Origin: Acidobacteriota bacterium
GTDB lineage: Bacteria; Acidobacteriota; Terriglobia; Bryobacterales; Bryobacteraceae
Reading direction: 5' to 3'
DNA: 35,235 bases
NCBI GenBank assembly: GCA_026394015.1
Contig: JAPKZA010000253.1
Location: 22,605-57,839, forward strand
Below the pieces are notes generated by a model. The model had not been told where the DNA came from. It saw only the letters and a list, made by a program, of their open reading frames with translations, and did no database searches. The position numbers were made by a program, and so were the translations under genes. This document shows positions 25,282-33,804 of this stretch, in pieces (within the stretch, counting starts at the first letter, position 1; each line of letters opens with the position of its first letter).

Positions 25282-26862
25282 GTGCTGCGTTTACTTTTAG
25301 TCGCGTTGAGTCTGGCCCTCGGAGGGTTATCCGCCGAGGAATCCGCCCGCAGTTTTGGCCGACGCGCCGCCCAGGCGGAGAAGGCCGGCCACATCGCCGA
25401 GGCGATCTTACTCTACAACCAAGCCAGCGCGAAAGCCCCCCGCAATCCCACCTACGCGTTCAAGAGCCGGAGCCTCACCGATAAAGCCCTGCGCCAGAAC
25501 CTGGCCCCCGCCTCAGTAGAACAAACCCCGCCCCCGCCAGCTACCAACAGCGTCATCCTCGATAAAGACCTGCGCGAGGCAGAATCCTTTCGCCCCCCTC
25601 CCGAGCTAGCGTTTGGCCCGGGCCCGTTCTCCTTCCGCCTCCGCGGCGAGCCACGCGAGGTCATCGAGAAAGCCGCGCGGGCTTTAGGAATCGAGGTGCA
25701 GTTCGATAATGATTTCCCCACCGGCGCGGCGGCGGTCCGTTTTGAACTCGCCGACGCATCCGGAGTCGAAGCGATTGAAGCCTTAGGTGCCGCCACTGGA
25801 ACCTTCTTTGTCTCCCTCCAGCCCAAACGGATGATGGTCGCTAAGGACACTGCCCAGAAGCGGCAGGAGTTCGAACCCAACGTCGCCGTGATCCTCTCCC
25901 TACCCGAACCAACATCGGTTCAGGAAATCCAGGAATTGGGGCGCGCGGTGCAGCAGACGATGGAGCTGCAAAAGTTCTCCATCGACAACGGACGGCGCCT
26001 CGTGCTCATCCGCGACAAAATCTCCAAAGTCCGCCCCGCCCAGCAGATGTTCGAACAGATGATGGGAGCCCGACCAGCCGTCGCCATTGAGATCGAAGTG
26101 TACGAACTGCGGCGCAACCGCACCCTCGCCGCCGGGCTCCGCCTGCCCACCTCCACCGAGCTATTCGCCTTAGCGCGCAACCCCATCACCGGGGCCGACG
26201 TCCGGCTCCCCGCCCTGCCCCTCTCCTCCGCGCGCATCGGGACGCCACAATTGGGCATCACCCTCGGAGACGCCCAGCTTGTGGCCAGCCTCTTAAACAC
26301 CCTCGGCAGTCGAGTCCAGCGCGCCGAAATCCGCACCATGCACGGCATGCCCGCCCAGTTCGTCGTCGGCGAGCGCTATCCCATCCTCACCGCCGGCTTC
26401 TTCGGCGGAAATGCCAGCCCCGACGGCACCACCTATCGCCCCCCCCCGACGTTCCAATTCGAGAACCTCGGACTCACCTTGAAAGCCACCCCTTACACCC
26501 ATTCGATCAACGAAATGACCGTCGAGATCGAAGCCGAATTCAAGGTACTCACCGGAGCCCAAATCAACGGCATCCCCATTCTCGCCAACCGAAAGTTCAA
26601 CTCCACCGTCCGCCTCACGAACGGCGAATGGGCCATGATGGCCGGCGTCGGCAGCTCCAGCCAAACGTTGACCAAAGCCGGCCCGGCTGGCCTCATTCAG
26701 ATCCCCTGGATCGGAGCGCTCTTCCGCCGAAATGCCGTCGAACTCGACGAGTCCGAAACCATCGTCATGCTCCGGCCCCGCGCCCTCGCCCTACCCCCGT
26801 CCGAAGTGGTCACCCATGCCATCCGCCTCGGCAGCGAAACCCATCCCCGCATCCCCCACTAA
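25282..26862 (+). CDS. Secretin-domain outer-membrane protein (type II/IV pilus/Tad type)
   Basis: About 526 residues. After a signal-like stretch (LLLVALSLALGG) comes a TPR-like helical piece (SFGRRAAQAEKAGHIAEAILLYNQA), a short secretin N-domain (about 125-250), and the C-terminal secretin domain with EIEVYELRRN, VGERYPILTAGFFGG, LTNGEWAMMAGV and GLIQIPWIGALFRR. Secretins form outer-membrane gates for type II/III secretion or type IV pili. The start is uncertain: GTG 25282 (used), TTG 25276, or ATG 25201, which would share CATG with the divergent ATPase but put 27 extra residues before the signal peptide. The stop overlaps that of the convergent aspartate kinase. Confidence 0.87.
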   Translation: MLRLLLVALSLALGGLSAEESARSFGRRAAQAEKAGHIAEAILLYNQASAKAPRNPTYAFKSRSLTDKALRQNLAPASVEQTPPPPATNSVILDKDLREAESFRPPPELAFGPGPFSFRLRGEPREVIEKAARALGIEVQFDNDFPTGAAAVRFELADASGVEAIEALGAATGTFFVSLQPKRMMVAKDTAQKRQEFEPNVAVILSLPEPTSVQEIQELGRAVQQTMELQKFSIDNGRRLVLIRDKISKVRPAQQMFEQMMGARPAVAIEIEVYELRRNRTLAAGLRLPTSTELFALARNPITGADVRLPALPLSSARIGTPQLGITLGDAQLVASLLNTLGSRVQRAEIRTMHGMPAQFVVGERYPILTAGFFGGNASPDGTTYRPPPTFQFENLGLTLKATPYTHSINEMTVEIEAEFKVLTGAQINGIPILANRKFNSTVRLTNGEWAMMAGVGSSSQTLTKAGPAGLIQIPWIGALFRRNAVELDESETIVMLRPRALALPPSEVVTHAIRLGSETHPRIPH

Positions 26863-28268
26863 GCGCCCATCCGGCACTCCGCATGGATCGCCTTCACGGC
26901 TTTTTCGATGCCATGACGAGGCACCACGAGGTTGATCGTCAGTTCGCTCGACCCCTGCGCAATCGCGATGATATTCACTTGCTCCCGGCTCACCGCCGTG
27001 AACACCCTTCCCGCCAACCCCGCGCTACCCCGCATCCCTTCCCCCACCACCGCGATCAGCCCCACGTTGTCATCCACCTCGATCGGCCGCAAATAGCCGT
27101 GCTCAATCTCCAGCGTCAGCGTCTCCCGCAGCGCCTGCAGCACCAGCGCGAGTTCATCCTGCCGGATCAGAAAACAAAAACTCTGCCGATAACTCGAGCT
27201 CGAAAACGTCAGCACCTCCGCGCCCACCATCGCCAGCGCGTCCAGCGCGCGAGCCATAATCCGCGTCCCGGTCACCTCAGCGCTCGCCGGTTCCAGCGAA
27301 ACCATCGCCACGTTCGCCATCGAGGTCACCGCCCGCGCCCCCTGGCCCGGCGAGGTCAGCGCCGGCGCGATGTACGTACCCGGAGCGGCCGTATTAAAGG
27401 AGTTCTTGCTCCAAACCGGAATCTTCTTTTCTACCAGCGGTGCCAGCGTCCGCGGATGCAGCACCTTCGCCCCGTTGTAAGCCAGTTCGGCGGCCTCGGC
27501 ATAGGTCACCTCCGCCAGCACCTTGGCGTCATGCACCAGCCGCGGGTCCGCCGACATGATGCCGTCCACATCGGTCCAGATCCACAGCTCTGACGCGTCC
27601 AGCGCGTACGCGAAAATCGAAGCGGAAAAATCGCTCCCCCCGCGGCCCAGCGTCGTCGGCTTCCCGTTCGCCGTCGCCCCGTTGAAGCCCGTCAGCACCG
27701 GAACCACCCCGTCGGCCAGCAACGGTGCAAGGTGCTCAGCAGCCTTCTGCCGCGTCAGGTCGAGCAGCGGCGTGGCGTTGCCGAACACCGCATCGGTCAC
27801 AATCACCCGCGCGGAGTTCACCGCCGCCGCCGCCGTGCCCTGGCTATTCAGATACGCCGCCAGCAGCAGCGCCGACAGCCGCTCCCCCACCGCGATCGCC
27901 TCATCCACCGAGCGGGCCGGCCGATCGCCCAGCAACTGCATCCCCTTCGCGATCCGTTCAAACTCCGCCAGAATCGAGTCAACTTCCACCAGAACACCAT
28001 TAAGGAGCCCGGCCGGAAGCAACTCCTCAGCCGTCGTCTGGTGCCGCACACGCAGCGTGGCCACGTTCCGGCCCACGGCCTCGGAGTCGTTATTCTCGGC
28101 GTGCCGCAGCGTATCCAGCAGCAAGTCGGTCACCTTGCTCATCGCCGAAACCACCACCGCCGTCGGGCGCTGGCACTGCTGCTCCGCCGTCAATTTGGCG
28201 GCCACACGGATACGATCAGCCGACCCCATACTGGAGCCGCCGAATTTCATCACAAGAAGGGTATTCAA
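26859..28268 (-). CDS. lysC: Aspartate kinase
   Basis: A 469-residue aspartokinase catalysing the first step towards lysine, threonine and methionine. It starts with KFGGSS (residues 8-13), followed by VVSAMSKVTDLLLD, the GRGGSDFSASIFAYALDA active-site block and WTDVDGI. The C-terminal third holds two ACT domains (MARALDALAMVGAEVLTFSS, and VGLIAVVGEGMRGSAGLAGRV), the place of feedback inhibition. The start is TTG 28268, overlapping the cmk stop as TTGA; an ATG six codons later is an alternative. It is monofunctional, with no homoserine dehydrogenase domain, and is coupled to cmk rather than to amino-acid genes. Confidence 0.94.
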   Translation of the reverse strand: MNTLLVMKFGGSSMGSADRIRVAAKLTAEQQCQRPTAVVVSAMSKVTDLLLDTLRHAENNDSEAVGRNVATLRVRHQTTAEELLPAGLLNGVLVEVDSILAEFERIAKGMQLLGDRPARSVDEAIAVGERLSALLLAAYLNSQGTAAAAVNSARVIVTDAVFGNATPLLDLTRQKAAEHLAPLLADGVVPVLTGFNGATANGKPTTLGRGGSDFSASIFAYALDASELWIWTDVDGIMSADPRLVHDAKVLAEVTYAEAAELAYNGAKVLHPRTLAPLVEKKIPVWSKNSFNTAAPGTYIAPALTSPGQGARAVTSMANVAMVSLEPASAEVTGTRIMARALDALAMVGAEVLTFSSSSYRQSFCFLIRQDELALVLQALRETLTLEIEHGYLRPIEVDDNVGLIAVVGEGMRGSAGLAGRVFTAVSREQVNIIAIAQGSSELTINLVVPRHGIEKAVKAIHAECRMGA

Positions 28269-28933
28269 CTGGTAACAGCCTTTCCGTTCGAAGTGCGAGC
28301 GCGGACGATCTGCAGGATCGCCTCCACCACTTCATCGGACGAGAGATTGGAGGAATCTAGGTAGATCGCGTCGGGGGCCTGCAGCAGCGGGGCCTCCGCG
28401 CGGGTCCGGTCGCGATGATCGCGGACTTGGATCTCTTGGGTGACGGCAGCCAGATCCCCGCCCAGTTGGTCCACCCGCCGCGCCGCCCGCACATCCGCCG
28501 CCGCATCCAGGAAAATCTTCACCTGCGCGTCCGGGAATACGTGCGTCGCGATATCCCGCCCTTCCATCACCACGCTGAGCCGAGCCCCCAGGGCCCGCTG
28601 CTTTTCCACCAAAGCACGCCGTACCCCGGCCACAACCGACACCTGAGACGCGCTACTGGCAATTTCCGGAGTCCGGATCGCCGCGGACACATCTTCACCG
28701 TTCAGAAACACCTGGTCCGGACCCAGTTCAATCTCGGCGGCCAGCGCCAATTGGGTGAGATTCAAGTGGTCATCGAACGAGGTCCCTTGCCGGGACGCCC
28801 ACAGGGCCACCGCTCGATACATTGCGCCCGTATCAATATAAAGAAATCCCATGCGTTCAGCCACTTGCCGGGCAACCGTGCTTTTGCCCGCACCGGCTGG
28901 ACCATCTATGGCCACGACGATTCGTTTTTCCAT
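28265..28933 (-). CDS. cmk: Cytidylate kinase
   Basis: A 222-residue CMP/dCMP kinase with the P-loop DGPAGAGKST at 10-19, YIDTGAMYRAVAL, VVMEGRDIATHVFPDA and the RRVDQL/RDHRDRTRAEAPL segments that define bacterial Cmk. The frame continues 26 codons upstream, but the ATG at 28933 has GAGGG 8 bases before it and begins where Cmk homology begins. It lies 41 bases after the ABC exporter stop and is followed with a 4-base overlap by lysC, so the three minus-strand genes could form one transcript. Confidence 0.95.
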   Translation of the reverse strand: MEKRIVVAIDGPAGAGKSTVARQVAERMGFLYIDTGAMYRAVALWASRQGTSFDDHLNLTQLALAAEIELGPDQVFLNGEDVSAAIRTPEIASSASQVSVVAGVRRALVEKQRALGARLSVVMEGRDIATHVFPDAQVKIFLDAAADVRAARRVDQLGGDLAAVTQEIQVRDHRDRTRAEAPLLQAPDAIYLDSSNLSSDEVVEAILQIVRARTSNGKAVTS

Positions 28934-28974
28934 GCTGTAACCCTCTATTTTGACAGAGGTCGCTAGTCTCCTGC

Positions 28975-30723
28975 TCAGACCGCCGCCGGCTCCCCCACCT
29001 GCTGCCGCCACATCGCATAGTAAAGCCCCTTCCGCCTTAGCAACTCCTCATGCGAACCCTGCTCCACAATCCGCCCCCGCTCCAGCACGTAAATCCGGTC
29101 CGCATGCATCACCGTCGATAGCCGATGCGCAATCAAAATCGAAATCGCCTCCCGCCGCTCCGCCACCTCCCGAATCGTCGCGCTCACCTCCTCTTCGGTA
29201 ATCGAATCCAGCGACGACGTCGCCTCGTCAAACACCATCAAATCCGGCTGCCGCAACAAACTCCGCGCAATCGAAAGCCGCTGCTTCTCCCCGCCCGAAA
29301 CCTTCACCCCGCCCTCCCCAATCCGCGTCCCCAACCCCTTATCCGCCCGTTCCAGCAGCGTCAGCGCCGACGCCTGCTGGAGCACTTGCAAGCACTCGGC
29401 ATCGGTCGCCCCCGGCCGCACAAACCGTAGATTCTCCGCGATCGTCCCCGAAAACAGTTGCGTATCTTGCGTCACAAAACCAATCCGTTCCCGAAAGGTC
29501 TCCAAATCAATCTCGGTATTCGGAATCCCGTTCAGCAACACCCGCCCCTCGCGAGGAGGATACAGCCCGACCAGTAGCTTAACCAAAGTCGACTTCCCCG
29601 CCCCCGAAGGCCCCACAAAAGCCACCGTCTCTCCCCGCCTCACCGTAAACGCGATATCGGACAGCGCCGCCTTCGTCGCGCTCTGGTGTTGAAACGTCAC
29701 CCCATCAAACGCCAACGATTCCAGCTTCCCCACCGCCCGCGGATTCTCCGGCGCTTGATCCGGCCGCATGGCCAGAATATCGGCAAAATTCTTCAGCGAA
29801 ACCTCCGTCTCCCGATAGACGTTGATCACATTCCCCAACTCCTGCAACGGCCCAAAGATAAAGAAGGAGTAAATCAACAAACTAAAGAACTGCCCCACCG
29901 TAATCTGCTGCGCGAAAATCAGATACAGCATAAAGAACAGAATGCTCGTCCGCAGAAAGTTCACGCACGTGCCCTGAATAAAGCTAAGGCTCCGCAGATA
30001 CTTCACCTTCTTCAGCTCCAGTTTCAAGATCGACCCCGTCGTCGCATTCAGCCGCGCCACCTCCTGCTTAGCCAGCCCCAGGCTCTTCACGAGTTCAATA
30101 TTCCGCAGGCTCTCGGTCGTCGACCCCGCCAGCGCCGTCGTCTCTTTCACGATCTCAGTTTGAATCTTCTTGATCCGTTTGCTGAGCACGGAACTCAAAG
30201 TCCCCAAAACCGGAATCGTCAGAAAGAACGCCGGCGCAATCGCCCAATGCACGTTAAACGCGTAGATCATCACGAACACCACCCCCACCAAGGTGCTGAA
30301 CAGAATGTTGATCGCCACCTGGATAAACTTCTCGACGTCCGTCCGAACTTTCTGCAATTTGCCCAGCGTCTCGCCGCTCCGCTGGTCTTCAAAAACCTGA
30401 TACGGCAAGCTCAGCGAATGGCGAATCCCGTCCGAGTACATCTGCGCGCCCACCTGTTGGGTGATCAAACTGATGACGTAATCCTGGAAATTCTTAGCGA
30501 CCCGCGAAACGAACGCGACCCCCACGGTAGCCCCCAAAAGCAGCGCCACCCCACGAAAGAACTGCTCGGTCGTATACTGCTGATACTTCGTCGCGTAGTT
30601 GTCGATCACATGCCGAAAGATCAGCGGATCCAGCAACGAAAACACTTGATTAATCGTCGCCAGCAGCAGCGCGAGCAGCACGAGAGGCAGGAATTTCTTC
30701 AAATAGCCGTAGAGGATGGGCAT
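28975..30723 (-). CDS. ABC exporter, fused permease and ATPase half-transporter
   Basis: A 582-residue half-transporter of the MsbA/MDR type. Residues 1-320 hold six transmembrane helices; the ATPase follows with Walker A GPSGAGKST at 371-379, signature VSGGEKQR at 475-482 (Val for the usual Leu), Walker B LMVFDE at 495-500 and H-loop His533. It would act as a homodimer exporting a lipid or drug-like compound; the substrate is unassigned. The ATG at 30723 directly follows GAGGG, closer than ideal, so the true start may differ slightly. It is the first gene of the cmk-lysC group. Confidence 0.93.
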   Translation of the reverse strand: MPILYGYLKKFLPLVLLALLLATINQVFSLLDPLIFRHVIDNYATKYQQYTTEQFFRGVALLLGATVGVAFVSRVAKNFQDYVISLITQQVGAQMYSDGIRHSLSLPYQVFEDQRSGETLGKLQKVRTDVEKFIQVAINILFSTLVGVVFVMIYAFNVHWAIAPAFFLTIPVLGTLSSVLSKRIKKIQTEIVKETTALAGSTTESLRNIELVKSLGLAKQEVARLNATTGSILKLELKKVKYLRSLSFIQGTCVNFLRTSILFFMLYLIFAQQITVGQFFSLLIYSFFIFGPLQELGNVINVYRETEVSLKNFADILAMRPDQAPENPRAVGKLESLAFDGVTFQHQSATKAALSDIAFTVRRGETVAFVGPSGAGKSTLVKLLVGLYPPREGRVLLNGIPNTEIDLETFRERIGFVTQDTQLFSGTIAENLRFVRPGATDAECLQVLQQASALTLLERADKGLGTRIGEGGVKVSGGEKQRLSIARSLLRQPDLMVFDEATSSLDSITEEEVSATIREVAERREAISILIAHRLSTVMHADRIYVLERGRIVEQGSHEELLRRKGLYYAMWRQQVGEPAAV

Positions 30724-30900
30724 CCCTCAATTGTCGACTAGTTTGCTCAGACGAGCGACTGGCCGTGCCCTGTATCTGTATCAACCCGACCACCGCGTCA
30801 TGCTCCAGCAAACATCCCAGAACCGGGGCCCCGGACGCCCTGCGACCACGGGTTCCCCACCGTCCCGCAAAAGAGCACCGGCCACTTTGACTCGAGTGCG
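30724..30900. other. Non-coding stretch beyond the mazF relic
   Basis: Between the ABC exporter start and the recognisable part of the MazF relic I see no convincing gene, repeat or hairpin. Short frames exist on both strands but lack start signals or homology. It probably holds the exporter promoter and degraded toxin sequence. Confidence 0.5.
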
Positions 30901-31032
30901 CCGTCGCCTCCTTGCTTGAACCGCTCGAAAAGCATGGACGGCGGGCGATACGACCAGCAAGGGCCGGCTGCCGCTCTGCTCACGCCCCGCGGTCGGGTCC
31001 AATTAAACCAGAAAGGTGTCGCCGTGCCTCAA
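30901..31032 (-). pseudogene. MazF/PemK-type toxin relic
   Basis: Directly after the antitoxin, a TTG at 31032 overlapping the antitoxin stop (TTGA) opens the frame RHGDTFLV, a TAA at 31003-31005, then LDPTAGREQSGSRPLLVVSPAVHAF. Apart from the stop at codon 10, this is the N-terminal third of a MazF endoribonuclease (usual form RGD-I-x-LV-x-LDPT-x-G-x-EQ-x-G-x-RP-x-LVVSP). Beyond that the reading frames give no clear MazF sequence, so the 3' part is also lost or scrambled; the end given is approximate. The toxin cannot be made. Confidence 0.75.
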
Positions 31033-31307
31033 AGCAACTCGCTACCTACGGCGGGAGCGTCCACCCATTCGCGTTCCTCCGCCGGCTGCGGCCGCGAATA
31101 GTCCGACACGGCCAACAACTCGGCGAGCGTGTAGCGCAGCCGAGGTTTGGGCTCTACCACCAAGCGACCGTCATCGACCGTCAAACCGACAGTTGCCCCG
31201 GCTTCCAGGTGCGGCTGATCTAGAAACGCGGGCGGGACCGCCAACACGACCGAGCCGCCCAATTTGTGCAGCTTGGCTGTATGCATGGAGGAAGAGCCAA
31301 CAGACAT
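31029..31307 (-). CDS. AbrB/MazE-type antitoxin
   Basis: A 92-residue protein. From MHTAKLHKLGGSVVLAVPPAFLD onward it shows the swapped-hairpin AbrB/MazE fold: a strand, L-G-x-S-V-V-L-AVPP, then GATVGLTVDDGRLVVEPK, and a helical, acidic tail that normally binds the toxin. I start at ATG 31307, which has GGAG 4 bases upstream; the ATG at 31286 has no ribosome-binding site. The gene is complete although the toxin gene after it is broken. It could still repress its promoter or neutralise related toxins encoded elsewhere. Confidence 0.8.
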   Translation of the reverse strand: MSVGSSSMHTAKLHKLGGSVVLAVPPAFLDQPHLEAGATVGLTVDDGRLVVEPKPRLRYTLAELLAVSDYSRPQPAEEREWVDAPAVGSELL

Positions 31308-31381
31308 TTCTCTCCAACGGTAGCGCAACTGCCTGCGGGCCGGGAATGGGTGATGTGGACCCACCGAACGAACAACCAGGC

Positions 31382-32638
31382 TCATCGCGTCGCCCCCGTT
31401 CTTCGCGAGTTCTCTCCCGTGGCCCCGATCCTGCCCGCAATCTCCTTCGTGGATTTCGCGGTCACGCCCGCCGCCGCGGCATGTTGCCGCCAACGGGAAA
31501 CGGCCTCTTGTACCTTCGCCAAAATGCCCGGAGCGTTCTTTAGAATATGTTCCTTACCCAGCGCCTTCAGTTGCTCAACGCCGGGATTCCTTCCTTCGCC
31601 CATCACCATCGAACTCTGCTCCCCGCCGGGACCGTCCGAGAACGTCAGGTCGTACGCCGGAGCAAACGCCCACGCAACGGCGTCATACAACACGAAAGAA
31701 AAATTCTTGGCATGATCATCACGATTGTGCGCCAGCACATTAAAACACGCCAAAGCGTAGGCCTTTTCCACCTCCGCGATGTTCTTCGTCAACACCCAAA
31801 CCACCCGCAAGATAAGGTTGTAGTCAAGGGCGGGGACGCGGTGATCAGCATGAATCAAGCCAGACAGACTGTGCATGTGGATGCGTTGGCCGCCCCGCCG
31901 GTCAAAACGCTTCACCCCGAAATAACCGCGCTTTCGAGTCCGAAAAAGATGGGTCTCCGGAACTTCTACTCCGGCCTCCCTTGCCATCAGGCTGTAAGCG
32001 TACTCGATCGGGCCGATGTCACGCGGATCCTGCGATGAGCCAAACTTGATCATCCAGTGCTCGAAGCCGGGTCTCAGGTCCGAATGTCCGTGAACAATCC
32101 GTGCCTTGTTGGCACTCACCTGAGCCACAATCTTCGGCCGCGCGCCCGCCGATGAGCCGTTGAGCCGCAGCAGGTCTTCAAAGACATCTTCGGTCTCCCC
32201 AGCCAGCACGATCGCCGATTCCTCGGCCAGCCGGTCGAGCGCCAGCGGCGCGTCATCGCCAGCCTCAAGGCTCCGGTCTGGTTCATAGCTCAACGCGCCC
32301 ATGCCGCTCCGGCCCACATAGGCCAAGCGATCCAAGGCGTTCAACTGGCCCCGGCGGACCCCATGCTTCTCGACGGTTCGTTCCAGCAGCAGACGTCCCC
32401 ATCCATCCGGCAGGCTGTCATTGAAGACACCATGGAGACCGTCGAAGATCGTGTCCGGGGCGGTGAACACGCCCGCCTGCAGGGGTAATTGAAACGGTGA
32501 AATCTCGAAGCCGGAGGCAAGAAACCCGGGGTCGTATTCGAACAGGATCCGCCGCTGCCGGAGCGCCAGACGCCCCACCTTCCGGCGCTCCCCGGCCTCC
32601 CAGTAGACGCTTAGCAGATCGGTTGCGGAAAACGTCAC
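31382..32638 (-). CDS. hipA: HipA-type serine/threonine kinase toxin
   Basis: A 418-residue HipA-family kinase. HipA of E. coli phosphorylates glutamyl-tRNA synthetase and arrests growth. An N-terminal domain (VGRLAL, FEYDPGFLASGFEISPFQLPL, FNDSLPDGWG at 72-81) precedes the P-loop-like GSSAGARPK at 161-169, the catalytic HNRDDHAKN with Asp307, and YDLTFSDG with Asp330. All kinase elements are present, so the toxin looks functional. The Arg/Thr-rich C-terminal end is not conserved. The GTG start at 32638 overlaps the hipB stop as GTGA. Confidence 0.93.
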   Translation of the reverse strand: MTFSATDLLSVYWEAGERRKVGRLALRQRRILFEYDPGFLASGFEISPFQLPLQAGVFTAPDTIFDGLHGVFNDSLPDGWGRLLLERTVEKHGVRRGQLNALDRLAYVGRSGMGALSYEPDRSLEAGDDAPLALDRLAEESAIVLAGETEDVFEDLLRLNGSSAGARPKIVAQVSANKARIVHGHSDLRPGFEHWMIKFGSSQDPRDIGPIEYAYSLMAREAGVEVPETHLFRTRKRGYFGVKRFDRRGGQRIHMHSLSGLIHADHRVPALDYNLILRVVWVLTKNIAEVEKAYALACFNVLAHNRDDHAKNFSFVLYDAVAWAFAPAYDLTFSDGPGGEQSSMVMGEGRNPGVEQLKALGKEHILKNAPGILAKVQEAVSRWRQHAAAAGVTAKSTKEIAGRIGATGENSRRTGATR

Positions 32639-32958
32639 TTGATCCGTCCCTTCTGGCGAACCTTCGGCTCTCGCAGGATCTCGTCGAGCGATTTCCTGCC
32701 CAAGCCGGGTCCGTCATCGGCGGCCACCCGGTCGAAATCTCTCAGGCAACCCAGAACCAGCGCCAGCCTGAGCAACGCCTCCAGCGCAATCAAGCCGGTG
32801 TGTTCAAACCGCTTGAGCGAGCTCCAACTCACTCCCGCTCGCGCCGCCAGCCCCTCTTGCGTCAGGTTCAAGGCCAAACGCCGCGTCTTGAAACGCCTAG
32901 CCAAATCACGCTGCAATTCCCGGGGTGTCCGCAGCTCAAAAGACATCCTATTGTCCAC
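32635..32958 (-). CDS. hipB: HipB-type HTH antitoxin/repressor
   Basis: A 107-residue XRE-family protein with a helix-turn-helix in LNLTQEGLAARAGVSWSSLKRFEHTG (about 29-56), followed by helices that would dimerise and bind HipA. The start is GTG 32958, with GGAGCGAGA directly upstream; an ATG four codons later is less well placed. It is coupled to hipA by a 4-base overlap. An 11-base direct repeat covers its start and the region upstream and may be its operator. Confidence 0.9.
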   Translation of the reverse strand: MDNRMSFELRTPRELQRDLARRFKTRRLALNLTQEGLAARAGVSWSSLKRFEHTGLIALEALLRLALVLGCLRDFDRVAADDGPGLGRKSLDEILREPKVRQKGRIK

Positions 32959-33000
32959 TCTCGCTCCGATTCACATTGTACAGCTAATATATTGTCCACT
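32949..33000. promoter_or_regulatory. Direct repeats at the hipBA start (candidate operator)
   Basis: tattgtccact occurs exactly at 32949-32959 and 32990-33000, 41 bases apart (about four helical turns), with a diverged copy (attgtacagc) at 32975-32984. The proximal copy contains the hipB GTG. Between them lies AT-rich sequence suited to a promoter. HipB proteins repress their own operon from several sites, so these are likely binding sites. Confidence 0.55.
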
Positions 33001-33072
33001 GCAAAACAGGACGATGCTGAAGAAACCATCCGGCACCCTCGCGCCCGGTCCATCAGCGAGTCTCCTCGACCA

Positions 33073-33591
33073 TCAGAACAGATACGGCGAAACGGCGAGA
33101 AGTCCATCCGCTCGGAACGACCGGGCGTCCCCCTGGACAAACTTGCTTTGCAGCGCGTTCGAACTCACCGGCAGGTCCGGCGACAACGTGCTGCCCACCA
33201 TCCGAATCCGTCCGTCACTTCCCAAGTGAACGGCCAAAGCAAGCTCCCCCGCCGCCGCCCCGAGCCATGTCGCTTGCAGAACTTGGCTAAGATCCGGCGC
33301 AATCGTCATCCAAAGCGCATCGCTGGTGCCGCCCGCAAACCTGCCGCGAACCGGCGCCACTCCTTCCGCCAGATTCGAAGGGCTCGCCGGGGCCGCGAAG
33401 CCCGTCACAATCGCGCGTCCCCGCAAATCCACCTGAATTCCCGAGAACCCTCCCCCACCCGCACCTCCGAGCAACATGCTCCACTTGATCTCGGGTCTCG
33501 CCATCCACCGAGCGTCGTCTTCGCCCGGACCGCCAATGTAAGTCAAGTACGGCCAAGTCTCCTGCGCTCGAGTGAGTCCGGCCACCAGCAA
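33073..33591 (-). CDS. Short SBBP-repeat (beta-propeller) protein, probably truncated
   Basis: 172 residues from TTG 33591, starting with a signal-like LLVAGLTRAQ and then ETWPYLTYIGGPGEDDARWMA, the usual opening of secreted SBBP-repeat proteins in Acidobacteriota. Two repeats are visible, the second being the span from DALWMTIAPDLSQVLQATWLG to VGSTLSPDLPVSSNALQ. Family members normally have many repeats and hundreds of residues; here a stop follows SPYLF. The frame is open for another 36 bases upstream without a standard ATG, so the start is uncertain. I read it as a remnant of a longer gene. Confidence 0.5.
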   Translation of the reverse strand: MLVAGLTRAQETWPYLTYIGGPGEDDARWMARPEIKWSMLLGGAGGGGFSGIQVDLRGRAIVTGFAAPASPSNLAEGVAPVRGRFAGGTSDALWMTIAPDLSQVLQATWLGAAAGELALAVHLGSDGRIRMVGSTLSPDLPVSSNALQSKFVQGDARSFRADGLLAVSPYLF

Positions 33592-33774
33592 CAGCGGAAC
33601 GCCCCGTCGGATACCCAGAATCGTCGCTTAGATCGAAGGACAACCCCTCGTTTGCCGGTTTTTCACCTCTCCGGCCAACGCGTTCACAGATCATTCAGAT
33701 TTATTTTCGACCACCTAAGCCTCTTGTTTACAACACACGATACCCGCCAAGCCCCCCACCGGCCGCCCAATTCC

Positions 33775-33803
33775 TTGACACCCCTGTGCTAGATTTTTAC
33801 TGC
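33775..33803 (+). promoter_or_regulatory. Candidate promoter for the terminase-like unit
   Basis: A perfect -35 TTGACA at 33775-33780 is followed by 17 bases and TACTGC at 33798-33803, a weak -10. It lies just before a hairpin leader and 100 bases before the ATG at 33880. Confidence 0.35.
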
Positions 33804-33804
33804 G

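Noticed and set aside
30724-31028. Possible transposase remnant before the MazE gene
   Set aside because: The readable part matches a MazF N-terminus coupled to the antitoxin; the rest shows no transposase motif.
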